DNA of 64,000 nucleotides, taken from contig DVNB01000083.1 in NCBI GenBank assembly GCA_018714695.1, positions 1-64,000 on the forward strand, in the 5' to 3' direction. This document shows, one piece after another, positions 48,093 through 57,466 of the stretch. The notes under the pieces were generated by a model. That model saw only the letters and a program-made list of their open reading frames with translations. It ran no database searches and was not told the origin of the DNA. The position numbers were made by a program, and so were the translations under genes. The stretch's first letter is position 1. The number at the start of each line of letters is the position of its first letter. The DNA is from Candidatus Ornithomonoglobus merdipullorum (GTDB taxonomy: Bacteria; Bacillota; Clostridia; UBA1381).

Positions 48093-48492
48093 TGGTGCAA
48101 AATATGATCTTGCAATATATCGTTTGGAAAAGGCGGGTATTTGCTTAAAAGATGCTGTGTTATTGTTACAGAACAATAGATTCATGGCGGCTGCCAATAG
48201 AGCATATTATGCCATATTTCATAGTGCACGGTCTGTGCTTGCATTGAATGGTGAAGACAGAAAACGTCATTCAGGAGTAATATCATATTTTCAAGAGCAT
48301 TATATAAAAACGGGTATTATTGAAAAAACATATTCATATATTCTACAAAATGCTTTTGAAATACGTCAAGAATCGGATTATGAAGATTTTTATGTTCTAT
48401 CTAAACAAGACGCGGAGCAGCAAGTGGCAAATGCCGAAAAATTTTTGACAAGAATAAAAGAATATATATGCTGCTACAACGATAATCAATAG
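48085..48492 (+). CDS. HEPN-domain protein (HepT-like toxin)
   Basis: ANRAYYAIFHSARSVLALNGEDRKRHSGVISYFQEHYIKTG; overlaps MNT gene. Confidence 0.85.
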   Translation: MRDGAKYDLAIYRLEKAGICLKDAVLLLQNNRFMAAANRAYYAIFHSARSVLALNGEDRKRHSGVISYFQEHYIKTGIIEKTYSYILQNAFEIRQESDYEDFYVLSKQDAEQQVANAEKFLTRIKEYICCYNDNQ

Positions 48493-48524
48493 GATCTGGC
48501 ATAGAATTATGAAGCGTATCGGGG

Positions 48525-48562
48525 TGCAAAAGGGCGATCGTTGTTTCGATTGCCCTTTTGCA
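48525..48562 (+). terminator. Intrinsic terminator
   Basis: TGCAAAAGGGCGATC...GATTGCCCTTTTGCA, 15 bp with one wobble. Confidence 0.8.
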
Positions 48563-48600
48563 ATACATATGCTAAACTCTATCAGAAGGAGAGATAAAAC

Positions 48601-49071
48601 ATGGATCAGAAGATCATCAGCTTAAGGGAGAGACCGGAATTAAAGGAGCAGGCTGCTGCTTGGTTCCATGAAAAATGGGGTGTTCCTTTAAAAGAATACC
48701 GCGACAGCATGGATGCGTGCTTAAATGGAGGCGGCGCAGTTCCGCAGTGGTATATGGTTATGGAAAATTCCCGTATCATTTGCGGCATGGGTGTTATAGA
48801 AAATGATTTTCATAACAGAAAGGATCTTTCGCCGAATGTATGCGCTGTCTATACAGAGAAAGACCGCCGAGGCAGAGGCATCGCGGGCGCGCTTCTCGAT
48901 CATGTTTGCAAAGATATGAGCTCAATGGGTATCGATACATTGTATCTTCTGACTGATCACACCTCATTTTATGAGAGATACGGATGGGAATTCCTCTGTC
49001 CCGTTCAGGGTGGCGGTGAGACCGAAATGTCGAGAATGTATATCCACAGAGCACGGCAGAAAGGGAGATAA
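48601..49071 (+). CDS. GNAT-family N-acetyltransferase
   Basis: AVYTEKDRRGRGIAGALLDHVCKDMSS. Confidence 0.85.
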   Translation: MDQKIISLRERPELKEQAAAWFHEKWGVPLKEYRDSMDACLNGGGAVPQWYMVMENSRIICGMGVIENDFHNRKDLSPNVCAVYTEKDRRGRGIAGALLDHVCKDMSSMGIDTLYLLTDHTSFYERYGWEFLCPVQGGGETEMSRMYIHRARQKGR

Positions 49072-49073
49072 AC

Positions 49074-49730
49074 ATGAAGCATATACTTGTGACAGAGGAC
49101 GACAGGGCGTTAAACGACGGAATAAGGCTGTCCTTGAGCGGAGCGGATTATTCCGTATCTCAGGCATTTTGCATTGAGGATGCGCGGGCGGCAGGAAAGA
49201 CGGACCTTGTCATACTTGACATAAATCTGCCGGACGGCAGCGGCATTGATCTTTGCCGTGAGATAAAGGAGAAATACGGAACGCCGGTGATATTCTTGAC
49301 GGTGAACGATCTTGAATCGGATATTGTCACAGGTCTTGAAAGCGGCGGAGACGATTACATAACAAAACCGTTCTCACTGGCAGTGCTCCGCGCGAGAGTA
49401 AACGCTGTGCTGCGCAGGAATGAACCCGGAGTGAAAAGCGGCGGGATAGAGCTTGATTTTGAAAATATGCGCTTTTACAAAAACGGCAGGGAGCTTGAAC
49501 TGAGCAAAACGGAGCAGCGGCTTTTAAGGCTGCTCTCGAAGAATCCTGGTGTTACGATGCAGCGGGAGCGCCTTATAGACCGGATATGGTCTGACGGCGC
49601 CGAATTTGTAGACTCGAATGCGCTGTCTGTGGCTGTAAAAAGGCTGCGCGACAAGATCGAAGACGATCCACAGAAGCCGGAGCTGATAAAGACGGTCTAC
49701 GGTATAGGATACGTTTGGAACGGAAAGTGA
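49074..49730 (+). CDS. OmpR-family response regulator
   Basis: VTEDDRALNDGI, LVILDINLPDGSGIDLC, winged helix C-terminus. Confidence 0.9.
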   Translation: MKHILVTEDDRALNDGIRLSLSGADYSVSQAFCIEDARAAGKTDLVILDINLPDGSGIDLCREIKEKYGTPVIFLTVNDLESDIVTGLESGGDDYITKPFSLAVLRARVNAVLRRNEPGVKSGGIELDFENMRFYKNGRELELSKTEQRLLRLLSKNPGVTMQRERLIDRIWSDGAEFVDSNALSVAVKRLRDKIEDDPQKPELIKTVYGIGYVWNGK

Positions 49731-49735
49731 CTGAT

Positions 49736-50635
49736 ATGGAACTGATTTGTATTTTTATAGCCGCGGCATCGCTGATGTATGCAGTTTTTACCAAGATGAA
49801 AACTGCAGGCACGATAGGCAGGCTCGACGCAATGACGGAAAGCGCCGTAAACAGGACTTTAAAAGAGACGGAATTTGACGAGAGCAGGCTTTCACGTCTG
49901 GAATCACGGCTTTATCGGTTTTTGAAGGAAAATACGCTTTCCGAACAAACTATGGCAAATGACCGTGAAAAAATAAAATCACTTATAGGCGATATTTCGC
50001 ATCAGACCAAAACACCTGTGGCAAATATCACGCTTTATTCCGAGCTGCTCTGCGAGCGGGAGGACATGAGCCGTGATGCTCACCTGCTTGCCGAGCAAGT
50101 GCACAGCCAATCGGAAAAGCTTACATTTCTCATAAACTCGCTTGTTAAGACCTCGCGGCTTGAAAGCGGCATAATAACGCTTTTACCCGAACGGAACAAT
50201 CTTAAGGAGCTTGCTGAAACGGTCGCGGAGGCATGCGGAGCGGCGGCAGAGGAAAAGAGAACGGAGCTTATATGCTGTGCGGATGCGGATGTTTACGCGG
50301 TCTTCGATATGAAGTGGACGGCAGAGGCGGTGCTGAATATCGCCGATAATGCCGTAAAGTATACCCCGCCGGGCGGAACGATAGTCATATCATATATGGA
50401 ATACGAAAGCTTCTCGGCGATATCCGTGACTGATAACGGAGAGGGGATAGACGAGGAGGAGAGCGCAAAAATATTCGGCAGATTCTTCCGCGGCAGACAT
50501 CATTCGGATATACCAGGTGCGGGAATAGGTCTGTATATTGCGAGAGACATAGTCTCGCGTGAGGGCGGGTATATACGGCTGAGATCAAAGCCGGGCGAGG
50601 GCTCGGAGTTCACAGTGTTTCTGCCGAAACGATAA
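49736..50635 (+). CDS. Sensor histidine kinase with minimal N-terminal region
   Basis: GDISHQTKTPVANITLY, NIADNAVKYTPPGG, GAGIGLYIARDIV. Confidence 0.9.
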   Translation: MELICIFIAAASLMYAVFTKMKTAGTIGRLDAMTESAVNRTLKETEFDESRLSRLESRLYRFLKENTLSEQTMANDREKIKSLIGDISHQTKTPVANITLYSELLCEREDMSRDAHLLAEQVHSQSEKLTFLINSLVKTSRLESGIITLLPERNNLKELAETVAEACGAAAEEKRTELICCADADVYAVFDMKWTAEAVLNIADNAVKYTPPGGTIVISYMEYESFSAISVTDNGEGIDEEESAKIFGRFFRGRHHSDIPGAGIGLYIARDIVSREGGYIRLRSKPGEGSEFTVFLPKR

Positions 50636-50721
50636 ATCTTTCAAAACCGTAAGATTTCGGAAAGACTCTCGAAAGAGCGATATTGTATAATGAAATAAAC
50701 AAATCGAAAGGAGAGGGTCTT

Positions 50722-51399
50722 ATGGACATACTAAAAACAAAGGATCTGAAAAAATACTACGGCAGCGGTGACAATGTTGTAAAAGCGCTTGACGGTATCG
50801 ATCTCACGGTCGCCGAAGGTGAATTTGCGGCTATAGTCGGAACATCCGGAAGCGGCAAATCGACATTGCTGCATATGCTAGGCGGGCTTGACAGACCGAC
50901 CTCCGGCAGTGTAACGGTGGACGGTCACGACATGTTCAGTCTGCGTGACGACGAGCTTACGATCTTTAGGCGCCGGAATATAGGCTTTGTGTTCCAGAGC
51001 TATAATCTCATACCGACACTGAGTGTATACGAGAATATAGTAATGCCGATAGAGCTTGACGGGAACAGGGCTGACGATTCGTATATAGGCGAGATCGTGC
51101 GCACCCTTGGGCTTGAGGAACGGTTAGACAGCTTCCCGAATCAGCTTTCGGGCGGACAGCAGCAGCGCGTGGCTATCGCGCGTGCTCTTGCGGCAAAGCC
51201 CGCGATAATACTTGCGGATGAACCGACAGGCAACCTTGACAGCAGGACAAGCCTTGATGTGATAGGACTTCTGAGAGTGACGAGCGAAAAATTTGCTCAG
51301 ACTATAGTGATGATAACCCACAATGAGGAGATCGCTCAGACTGCGGACAGGATAGTCCGTATAGAGGACGGAAGGATCGCAGGTGAGAGCCATGTATAA
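50722..51399 (+). CDS. ABC transporter ATP-binding protein (MacB/LolD type)
   Basis: [40 protein letters not shown]. Confidence 0.95.
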   Translation: MDILKTKDLKKYYGSGDNVVKALDGIDLTVAEGEFAAIVGTSGSGKSTLLHMLGGLDRPTSGSVTVDGHDMFSLRDDELTIFRRRNIGFVFQSYNLIPTLSVYENIVMPIELDGNRADDSYIGEIVRTLGLEERLDSFPNQLSGGQQQRVAIARALAAKPAIILADEPTGNLDSRTSLDVIGLLRVTSEKFAQTIVMITHNEEIAQTADRIVRIEDGRIAGESHV

Positions 51400-53908
51400 G
51401 GTGAACAGCAAAAAGGCGATAAACCGTCTCACGAGAGGAGCCCTCAGCGGAAACAAGACGAGAAACATAATAGCCGTGGCTGCTATAGCTCTTACAGCAA
51501 TGCTGTTTACGGCGCTTTTTACAGTGGGCAGCGGTATGATCGAAAATATACAGCGTCAGACGATGCGTCAGGCGGGAGGCGACGGGATGGCTGTGCTCAA
51601 ATACATCACCGATGAGCAGTATGAGGCTGTCAGGGATCACGAGCTTATAGACGAGATATCATATAACAGGCTGATGTGCAGCAGTGTAAATGATCCGGAG
51701 CTGATAAAACGGCGCGGTGAGCTTTATTATATGGACGATACCGCGATAAAGCTCGGTTTCTGTGAGCCTGTCGAGGGGCATAAGCCGACAGCTGAAAATG
51801 AAATAATGATGGACACCACAACGATAAGGCTACTTGGGATAGAGCAGCGTATAGGCGAGCCTGTTACGCTCAGCATCACGGTACACGGTGAAGATATCAC
51901 GCGTGAATTTGTGCTTTCCGGCTGGTGGGAGGCTGATCCGGTGTTCAATGCATCTATAATGATAACGTCGCGGGCATACATGGAGGCACATGCAGACGAG
52001 CTGCAGAACACATTCGGAGAAAATGGCGACATGACCGGTACGATAAACAGCTATATAATGTTCAAAAATTCGTTCGGTCTGCAGGAAAAGCTTGAGCGCG
52101 TAATAACCGAGAGCGGTTATTCAATGGACGAAAACGCTCAGAACTATATAGCATGCAATGTCAACTGGTCGTATCTTTCCACAAACTTTGATCTTTCACC
52201 CGGCATCATCGCCGCGGCTCTGGCGGGGATACTGGTAGTTGTATTTACCGGGTATCTTATAATCTACAATGTGTTCCAGATATCCGTTATAAAAGACATA
52301 CGCTTTTACGGACTGCTTAAAACGATAGGCACGACAGGCAGACAGATAAAAAAGCTCATACGCCGCCAGGCTGCGGTGCTTGCGGTCATTGGAGTTCCGA
52401 TAGGGCTGATACTCGGCTATCTTATCGGCAAGCAGCTCGTTCCGCTCATAATGGAGCAGAGCGCGTATGCGGCATCGGATTATACTACCTCGGCAAACCC
52501 GGTGATATTTATAGGCAGCGCGGTATTTGCAGTTGTTACGGTATTTATCGGCACGAACAAGCCGGGGCGGATAGCGGCTAAGGTGTCGCCGGTGGAAGCT
52601 GTGCGCTATACGGAGACTGCGGATGGGAAACATAAAAGACGCTCTGCGCGCAAAGGCGCGGGCATATTGCGTATGGCTGCGGCGAATCTCGGCAGGAACA
52701 AAAAGTCTACGGTGCCGGTGATAGTATCGCTTTCTTTGAGCCTTGTGCTTTTCAATACCGTCTACACGTTCAGCCTCGGCTTTGATATGGATAAATTCCT
52801 TTCAAAGTTTGTAGACAGCGACTTTCTCATAGCTTATGCTTCGTACTTCAGCTATATATATTCCGGAACAGACACGGCTCTTTCGGAAAGTATGATATCT
52901 GCGGTCAGCGAACAGCCCGGATTTACCGAGGGCGGCAGGATATACGCAAATGTGCGTGACGCGGAATATTTTTCGGTAAAAACCGATGATCCCGAGGAAA
53001 GCGACTGTGTTGTGTACGGGCTTGACGATTTCCCGCTTGGAGAGCTTGAGATAATCGAGGGAGAGCTTGATCCGGAAAAGCTCAAAAGCGGAAAATATAT
53101 AATAGAGGGCGTAAGACTTGACGACAACAACCGTCCCATTTGGGAAAGTGCGAAATATGAGATAGGCGATAAGGTGACACTCTCAAACCATAGAGGGAGC
53201 GGCGGGACAGCGTCACAAAACGAATACAGCGAATATGAGTATGAGGTCATGGCGAAGGCTGCGATCCACTACTATACCAACTCATGCGGAGTTTGGTATT
53301 CGAATTCATTCTATCTGCCGAGTGAGGTGTATTTTACTATGGTCGATGAGCCGGCAGTCATGAATTACTGGTTCGATGTTGAGGACGGCGGGGAGAACGC
53401 GATGGAGTCGTTCCTCAAAAGCTATACGGAGACCATTGAGCCGATGATGAGCTACAGCTCTAAAGCGACAAGAGCATCGCAGTTTGAAGGGATGCGGAAC
53501 ATGATCCTTGTCGTAGGCGGCTCGCTGAGCGTGGTCATAGGTCTTATAGGAGTGCTGAACTTTGTAAATTCGGTCATGACGAGCATAATATCGCGGCGCA
53601 GAGAGTTTGCAGTATTAAGCGCCGTTGGGATGACTGTAAAGCAGCAGCGGCGGATGCTCATACTCGAAAGCTTGTTCTGCGCAATGGCGGCTGCGGCTTC
53701 GGGAACGGTGCTTGCCGCCGGCTTTTCGGCGCTCGCGGCGGGAACTATAGCGGAAAGCCTGTGGTTCTTCACATATAAATTCACGCTCGTACCGGTGCTT
53801 GCGTCTATACCTGTGCTGGCTGCGGTGAGCGTGATTCTGCCGGTGATCGTATTCTCAAGGATAGGGAAGCAGAGCGTGGTGGATCGCCTTCGTGAAAACG
53901 AGGGCTGA
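51392..53908 (+). CDS. FtsX-family ABC transporter permease
   Basis: Large multi-TM FtsX-like protein directly after ATPase gene. Confidence 0.9.
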   Translation: MYKVNSKKAINRLTRGALSGNKTRNIIAVAAIALTAMLFTALFTVGSGMIENIQRQTMRQAGGDGMAVLKYITDEQYEAVRDHELIDEISYNRLMCSSVNDPELIKRRGELYYMDDTAIKLGFCEPVEGHKPTAENEIMMDTTTIRLLGIEQRIGEPVTLSITVHGEDITREFVLSGWWEADPVFNASIMITSRAYMEAHADELQNTFGENGDMTGTINSYIMFKNSFGLQEKLERVITESGYSMDENAQNYIACNVNWSYLSTNFDLSPGIIAAALAGILVVVFTGYLIIYNVFQISVIKDIRFYGLLKTIGTTGRQIKKLIRRQAAVLAVIGVPIGLILGYLIGKQLVPLIMEQSAYAASDYTTSANPVIFIGSAVFAVVTVFIGTNKPGRIAAKVSPVEAVRYTETADGKHKRRSARKGAGILRMAAANLGRNKKSTVPVIVSLSLSLVLFNTVYTFSLGFDMDKFLSKFVDSDFLIAYASYFSYIYSGTDTALSESMISAVSEQPGFTEGGRIYANVRDAEYFSVKTDDPEESDCVVYGLDDFPLGELEIIEGELDPEKLKSGKYIIEGVRLDDNNRPIWESAKYEIGDKVTLSNHRGSGGTASQNEYSEYEYEVMAKAAIHYYTNSCGVWYSNSFYLPSEVYFTMVDEPAVMNYWFDVEDGGENAMESFLKSYTETIEPMMSYSSKATRASQFEGMRNMILVVGGSLSVVIGLIGVLNFVNSVMTSIISRRREFAVLSAVGMTVKQQRRMLILESLFCAMAAAASGTVLAAGFSALAAGTIAESLWFFTYKFTLVPVLASIPVLAAVSVILPVIVFSRIGKQSVVDRLRENEG

Positions 53909-53926
53909 ACGATATGATGCGGAGGA

Positions 53927-54874
53927 ATGGATATGAAGATACGCGTAATGGACAACGTGTTCAAGGATGATATGCGGCTCTACATGGAGCATATATGGGT
54001 AGACCATCATGTGTGTCCGGCGGAGCGCAAATATATCGCGCTCGCGTATATAGCATACGGAAGCGGAACGGTGATAATAGGGAACGAGAGATTCGATGCA
54101 TCTGCAAAGGATATCTTTGTCGTGCTGCCCGGAATAAAAGCCGAATTTATCTCCAGAAACATGTCAGCGGAAAATTACGATCTGGAGATCCATTATATCT
54201 TCTTTGAAAAGGAATTTCTCCGAGGCGAATGGGAGCGATACGGCGATGAGTTTTCAGATCTCGAACGCTTTTTTGACGGTACGGGGCAATATCATATAAA
54301 AGCCGCCGACAACGAAATGTCGGAGATCAGAAACTATATCGTCAGAATGACCAACGAATACTATGAGGATGCGCCGGGGAGGGAGAGCGCGCTTTTTGGA
54401 CAGCTCCTCTCCCTTCTGCCCATCGTTTTCAGACGTTACAATGTGAAAGAAGAGCGGCTTTTCAGCAGGAACATGCTCGTTGACCAGACGATAAGGCAGA
54501 TAAGGCATACCATATATTCCAATCCCAAGCCGGGCGAGATCGCCGCGCACAGATTTGTTACGACCGATCATCTCGGCACCGATACCGGGTTCGACGAAGC
54601 GGACCTCACGGCGCTGAAAAAAGGCGCCGGAACCCAGATCGGCAGCGATTTCACCGATACCGCAGCGAGGACATTGTCGTTTGATGTGGAAGCGGGACAC
54701 ACATACTCGATCCACACATATAACAGCGCATCATATATTACAGAAATGTATTATGAGTCCGAGGGCATCACGCCTCAGCCGACAGATACGCCAAGCGAGC
54801 AGCCGAGTGACGCTCCGACGGATACACCAAGCGAACAGCCGAGCGCGGAGCCGACAGACACACCGAGTGAGTAG
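53927..54874 (+). pseudogene. Chimera: AraC-type regulator N-terminus fused to C-terminal part of a surface/secreted protein
   Basis: AraC cupin and start of HTH (IAAHRFVTTDHL) then GTDTGFDEADLTALKKGAGTQIGSDFTDTAARTLSFDVEAGHTYSIHTYNS and PTDTPSEQPSD repeats; TAG at 54872, same frame continues to TAA near 54960. Confidence 0.7.
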
Positions 54875-55034
54875 CCGACAGCGGACCCGACGGATGCGCC
54901 GACCGGACAGCCTACGGCGGAACCTGCCGACACATATCCGGTCACACTCGGAGCGTATTAAATATATCTTGCATTCAAGCCTTTAATATGATATAATATG
55001 CTTAAGGAAATCACATATGAAAGGCGGCGATCAA

Positions 55035-55358
55035 ATGGACAACGAAACAAGAGAAATGTTCAATACTTTGTTTGAGATGATAAAAGACATGCAAAACGAC
55101 ATGAAAGACATGCAAAACGACATGAAAGACATGCAAAACAAAGTTGACGGTCTAAGCTCCGAAGTCCACGACCTACGCGGACTGATCGAGAACGAGACTA
55201 ATAAGAATATCAAAATCATTGCTGAGGCGCATGAATTGCAGGTTGACAAACTCAACGATATTCAAAAAACCGTTGAAAATGTGCGTGCAAGACAAAATCT
55301 GACGGAAATTAGGCTTAACATCATCGAAGCCGATATTAAAATGCTCAAACGTGCATAA
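55035..55358 (+). CDS. Small coiled-coil protein
   Basis: KDMQNDMKDMQNDMKDMQNKVDGLSSEV heptads. Confidence 0.6.
   Translation: MDNETREMFNTLFEMIKDMQNDMKDMQNDMKDMQNKVDGLSSEVHDLRGLIENETNKNIKIIAEAHELQVDKLNDIQKTVENVRARQNLTEIRLNIIEADIKMLKRA
55083..55145 (+). repeat. Three 21-bp tandem repeats in coding sequence
   Basis: AAAGACATGCAAAACGACATG repeated twice exactly plus a diverged third copy. Confidence 0.85.
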
Positions 55359-55399
55359 CTTAGAAAGATGTGGGATGACACAGCTAAGCATCACATATG

Positions 55400-55429
55400 A
55401 GGGACTGTATGACGCAGTCCCTATTTATT
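55400..55429 (+). terminator. Intrinsic terminator
   Basis: AGGGACTG-TATGACG-CAGTCCCT followed by ATTTATTT. Confidence 0.7.
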
Positions 55430-55531
55430 TGCCGGCACTGAAAAAGTGTCCCAAAAATCAACATATTTCCGCATAGTTATGCGGTTTATATATAAATATT
55501 TATAAAATAATACAAAATCGTTCAAATTCTC

Positions 55532-55560
55532 TTGACAAATCGGCTCACAGATATTATACT
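55532..55560 (+). promoter_or_regulatory. Sigma-A promoter of ilvB
   Basis: TTGACA, 17-nt spacer, TATACT. Confidence 0.8.
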
Positions 55561-55577
55561 ATATTAATGAGTGTTTA

Positions 55578-55701
55578 GTGTAATTACCTAATAATGATGC
55601 CGACATGACATGGAGATGATCAAAAGCATATCCGGTATTACACCGCGCCGTACAACGGCGCGGCGCTGCTTTTTCGGGAAAACAAGCCCTTTACCGGCAT
55701 C
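55578..55701 (+). promoter_or_regulatory. Structured ilvB leader with mutually exclusive pairings
   Basis: GTGTAATTACC/GGTATTACAC, CCGGTA/TACCGG, GATGCCG/CGGCATC and hairpin CCGCGCCG-TACAA-CGGCGCGG. Confidence 0.45.
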
Positions 55702-55732
55702 GATAATCTTAAATCGTAAAGGAGCTGCAATA

Positions 55733-57412
55733 ATGCAATTAACAGGTGCACAGATCGTTATTGAATGTATGAAGGAACAGGGCGTGGATACGATATTCGG
55801 GTATCCGGGCGGTGCGATCTTGAATATTTATGATGAGCTTTATAAGCATTCGGATGAGATACGCCATATACTCGTCTCGCACGAGCAGGGCGCGTCGCAC
55901 GCGGCTGACGGATATGCCCGCGCCGCTGGAAAGACGGGCGTATGCTTTGCGACATCGGGACCTGGTTCCACGAATCTCGTTACGGGTATCGCGACGGCGA
56001 ACATTGACTCCATACCGGTCGTTGCGATAACATGCAACGTCGGTACTCCGCTTCTCGGAAAGGACAGCTTTCAGGAGGTCGCCATTTCCGAGGTGGTAAA
56101 GCCGATCACAAAGGCAAGCTTTATCGTTATGGACGTAAACGAGCTTGCGGACACTATAAGAAAGGCGTTTTCGATAGCAGAGAGCGGCAGAAAGGGACCG
56201 GTCCTCATAGACATCCCCAAGGACGTTACGGCTGCTAAGGCTGAATACGAGGCGAAGGCTCCCGTAAAGCCGGAGCCTGTAACGGATACGATAGACGACG
56301 CCGCGATAGCAAGAGTCGCGGAGCTTATAAAGAATTCGAAAAAGCCGTATGTGTTCTGCGGCGGCGGTGTGGTATCGTCGGGTGCGTCAGAGGAGCTGAG
56401 AGAGCTTGTTAACAAGATAGACGCGCCGGTATGTGACACGCTCATGGGCAAGGGCGCGTTCCCCGGGACCGACCCGCACTATACCGGCATGCTCGGTATG
56501 CACGGGACGAAGACATCGAATTTCGGCGTTTCAAGCTGTGATCTTCTGCTTGCCGTAGGCGTGAGATTTTCTGACAGAGTTTACGGCAACGCCAAAAACT
56601 TTGCGAAGGATGCCAAGATAGTCCATATTGAGATAGACGAGAAAGAGGTCAATAAGAATATTGAGACCGACGAGCATATAATAGGCGATGCCAAGGAGAT
56701 CTTAAAAAGGCTCAGCGCGCTTATCGGTACATATGAGCATACCGAATGGCGAAACGAGCTTAAAGAGAAGTCAGAAAGATTTCCGCTCCGTTACAGAACG
56801 GACGTGCTTTCCGGCGGCGGCGCGATAACAGAGATATACCGTCAGACAAAGGGACAGGCTCTTATCACCACAGAAGTCGGACAGCACCAGATGTGGGCGG
56901 CTCAGTTCTACTATTACAGTGAGCCGAGGCAGTTCATAACCTCGGGCGGACTGGGAACGATGGGCTACGGCTTGGGCGCTGCGATAGGCGCGAAGACGGC
57001 AAGACCGGATAAGACAGTCGTAAACATAGCCGGTGACGGCGGATTCAGGATGAACATGAACGAGATAATCACATCAGTGCGGAACAATATACCGATAATC
57101 GAGGTCATCATCGACAACCGCGTTCTCGGCATGGTCCGCCAGTGGCAGACGCTTTTCTACGGCGGCAGATACTCGCACACCGTGCTTGAGGACCGGACCG
57201 ATTACGTAAAGCTTGCCGAGTCGATGGGCGCCATAGGTCTGAGGGCTGAAACTCCCGAGGAGTTCAGAGACGCGTTTGCAAAGGCGCTGAAAGCCGACAG
57301 GACTGTAGTTATCGACTGCCGCATCGATAAGGATGAGAACGTGTATCCTATGGTCGCGCCCGGAGATGCGATCTCACAGGCGTTCGACGCGGAGGATATG
57401 CAGAATATGTAA
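55733..57412 (+). CDS. ilvB: Acetolactate synthase large subunit
   Basis: TPP enzyme: FGYPGGAILNIYDELY, HEQGASHAADGYARAAGKTGV, GDGGFRMNMNE. Confidence 0.95.
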   Translation: MQLTGAQIVIECMKEQGVDTIFGYPGGAILNIYDELYKHSDEIRHILVSHEQGASHAADGYARAAGKTGVCFATSGPGSTNLVTGIATANIDSIPVVAITCNVGTPLLGKDSFQEVAISEVVKPITKASFIVMDVNELADTIRKAFSIAESGRKGPVLIDIPKDVTAAKAEYEAKAPVKPEPVTDTIDDAAIARVAELIKNSKKPYVFCGGGVVSSGASEELRELVNKIDAPVCDTLMGKGAFPGTDPHYTGMLGMHGTKTSNFGVSSCDLLLAVGVRFSDRVYGNAKNFAKDAKIVHIEIDEKEVNKNIETDEHIIGDAKEILKRLSALIGTYEHTEWRNELKEKSERFPLRYRTDVLSGGGAITEIYRQTKGQALITTEVGQHQMWAAQFYYYSEPRQFITSGGLGTMGYGLGAAIGAKTARPDKTVVNIAGDGGFRMNMNEIITSVRNNIPIIEVIIDNRVLGMVRQWQTLFYGGRYSHTVLEDRTDYVKLAESMGAIGLRAETPEEFRDAFAKALKADRTVVIDCRIDKDENVYPMVAPGDAISQAFDAEDMQNM

Positions 57413-57419
57413 GAATGCA

Positions 57420-57447
57420 GGGGAATGGCTTCATTCCCCGTTTTTTA
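57420..57447 (+). terminator. Terminator of ilvB
   Basis: GGGGAATG-GCTT-CATTCCCC-GTTTTTT. Confidence 0.9.
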
Positions 57448-57466
57448 TACATGAAAGGGAAATGAT

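Noticed and set aside
49074-53908. RR-HK-ABC-permease operon as a novel system
   Set aside because: This arrangement is a well-known antimicrobial-peptide-resistance-like type in Firmicutes; reported only as features.
55561-55733. T-box leader for ilvB
   Set aside because: ACCGCG occurs, but there is no AGGGTGGNACCGCG, no specifier stem landmarks, and only about 170 nt are available.
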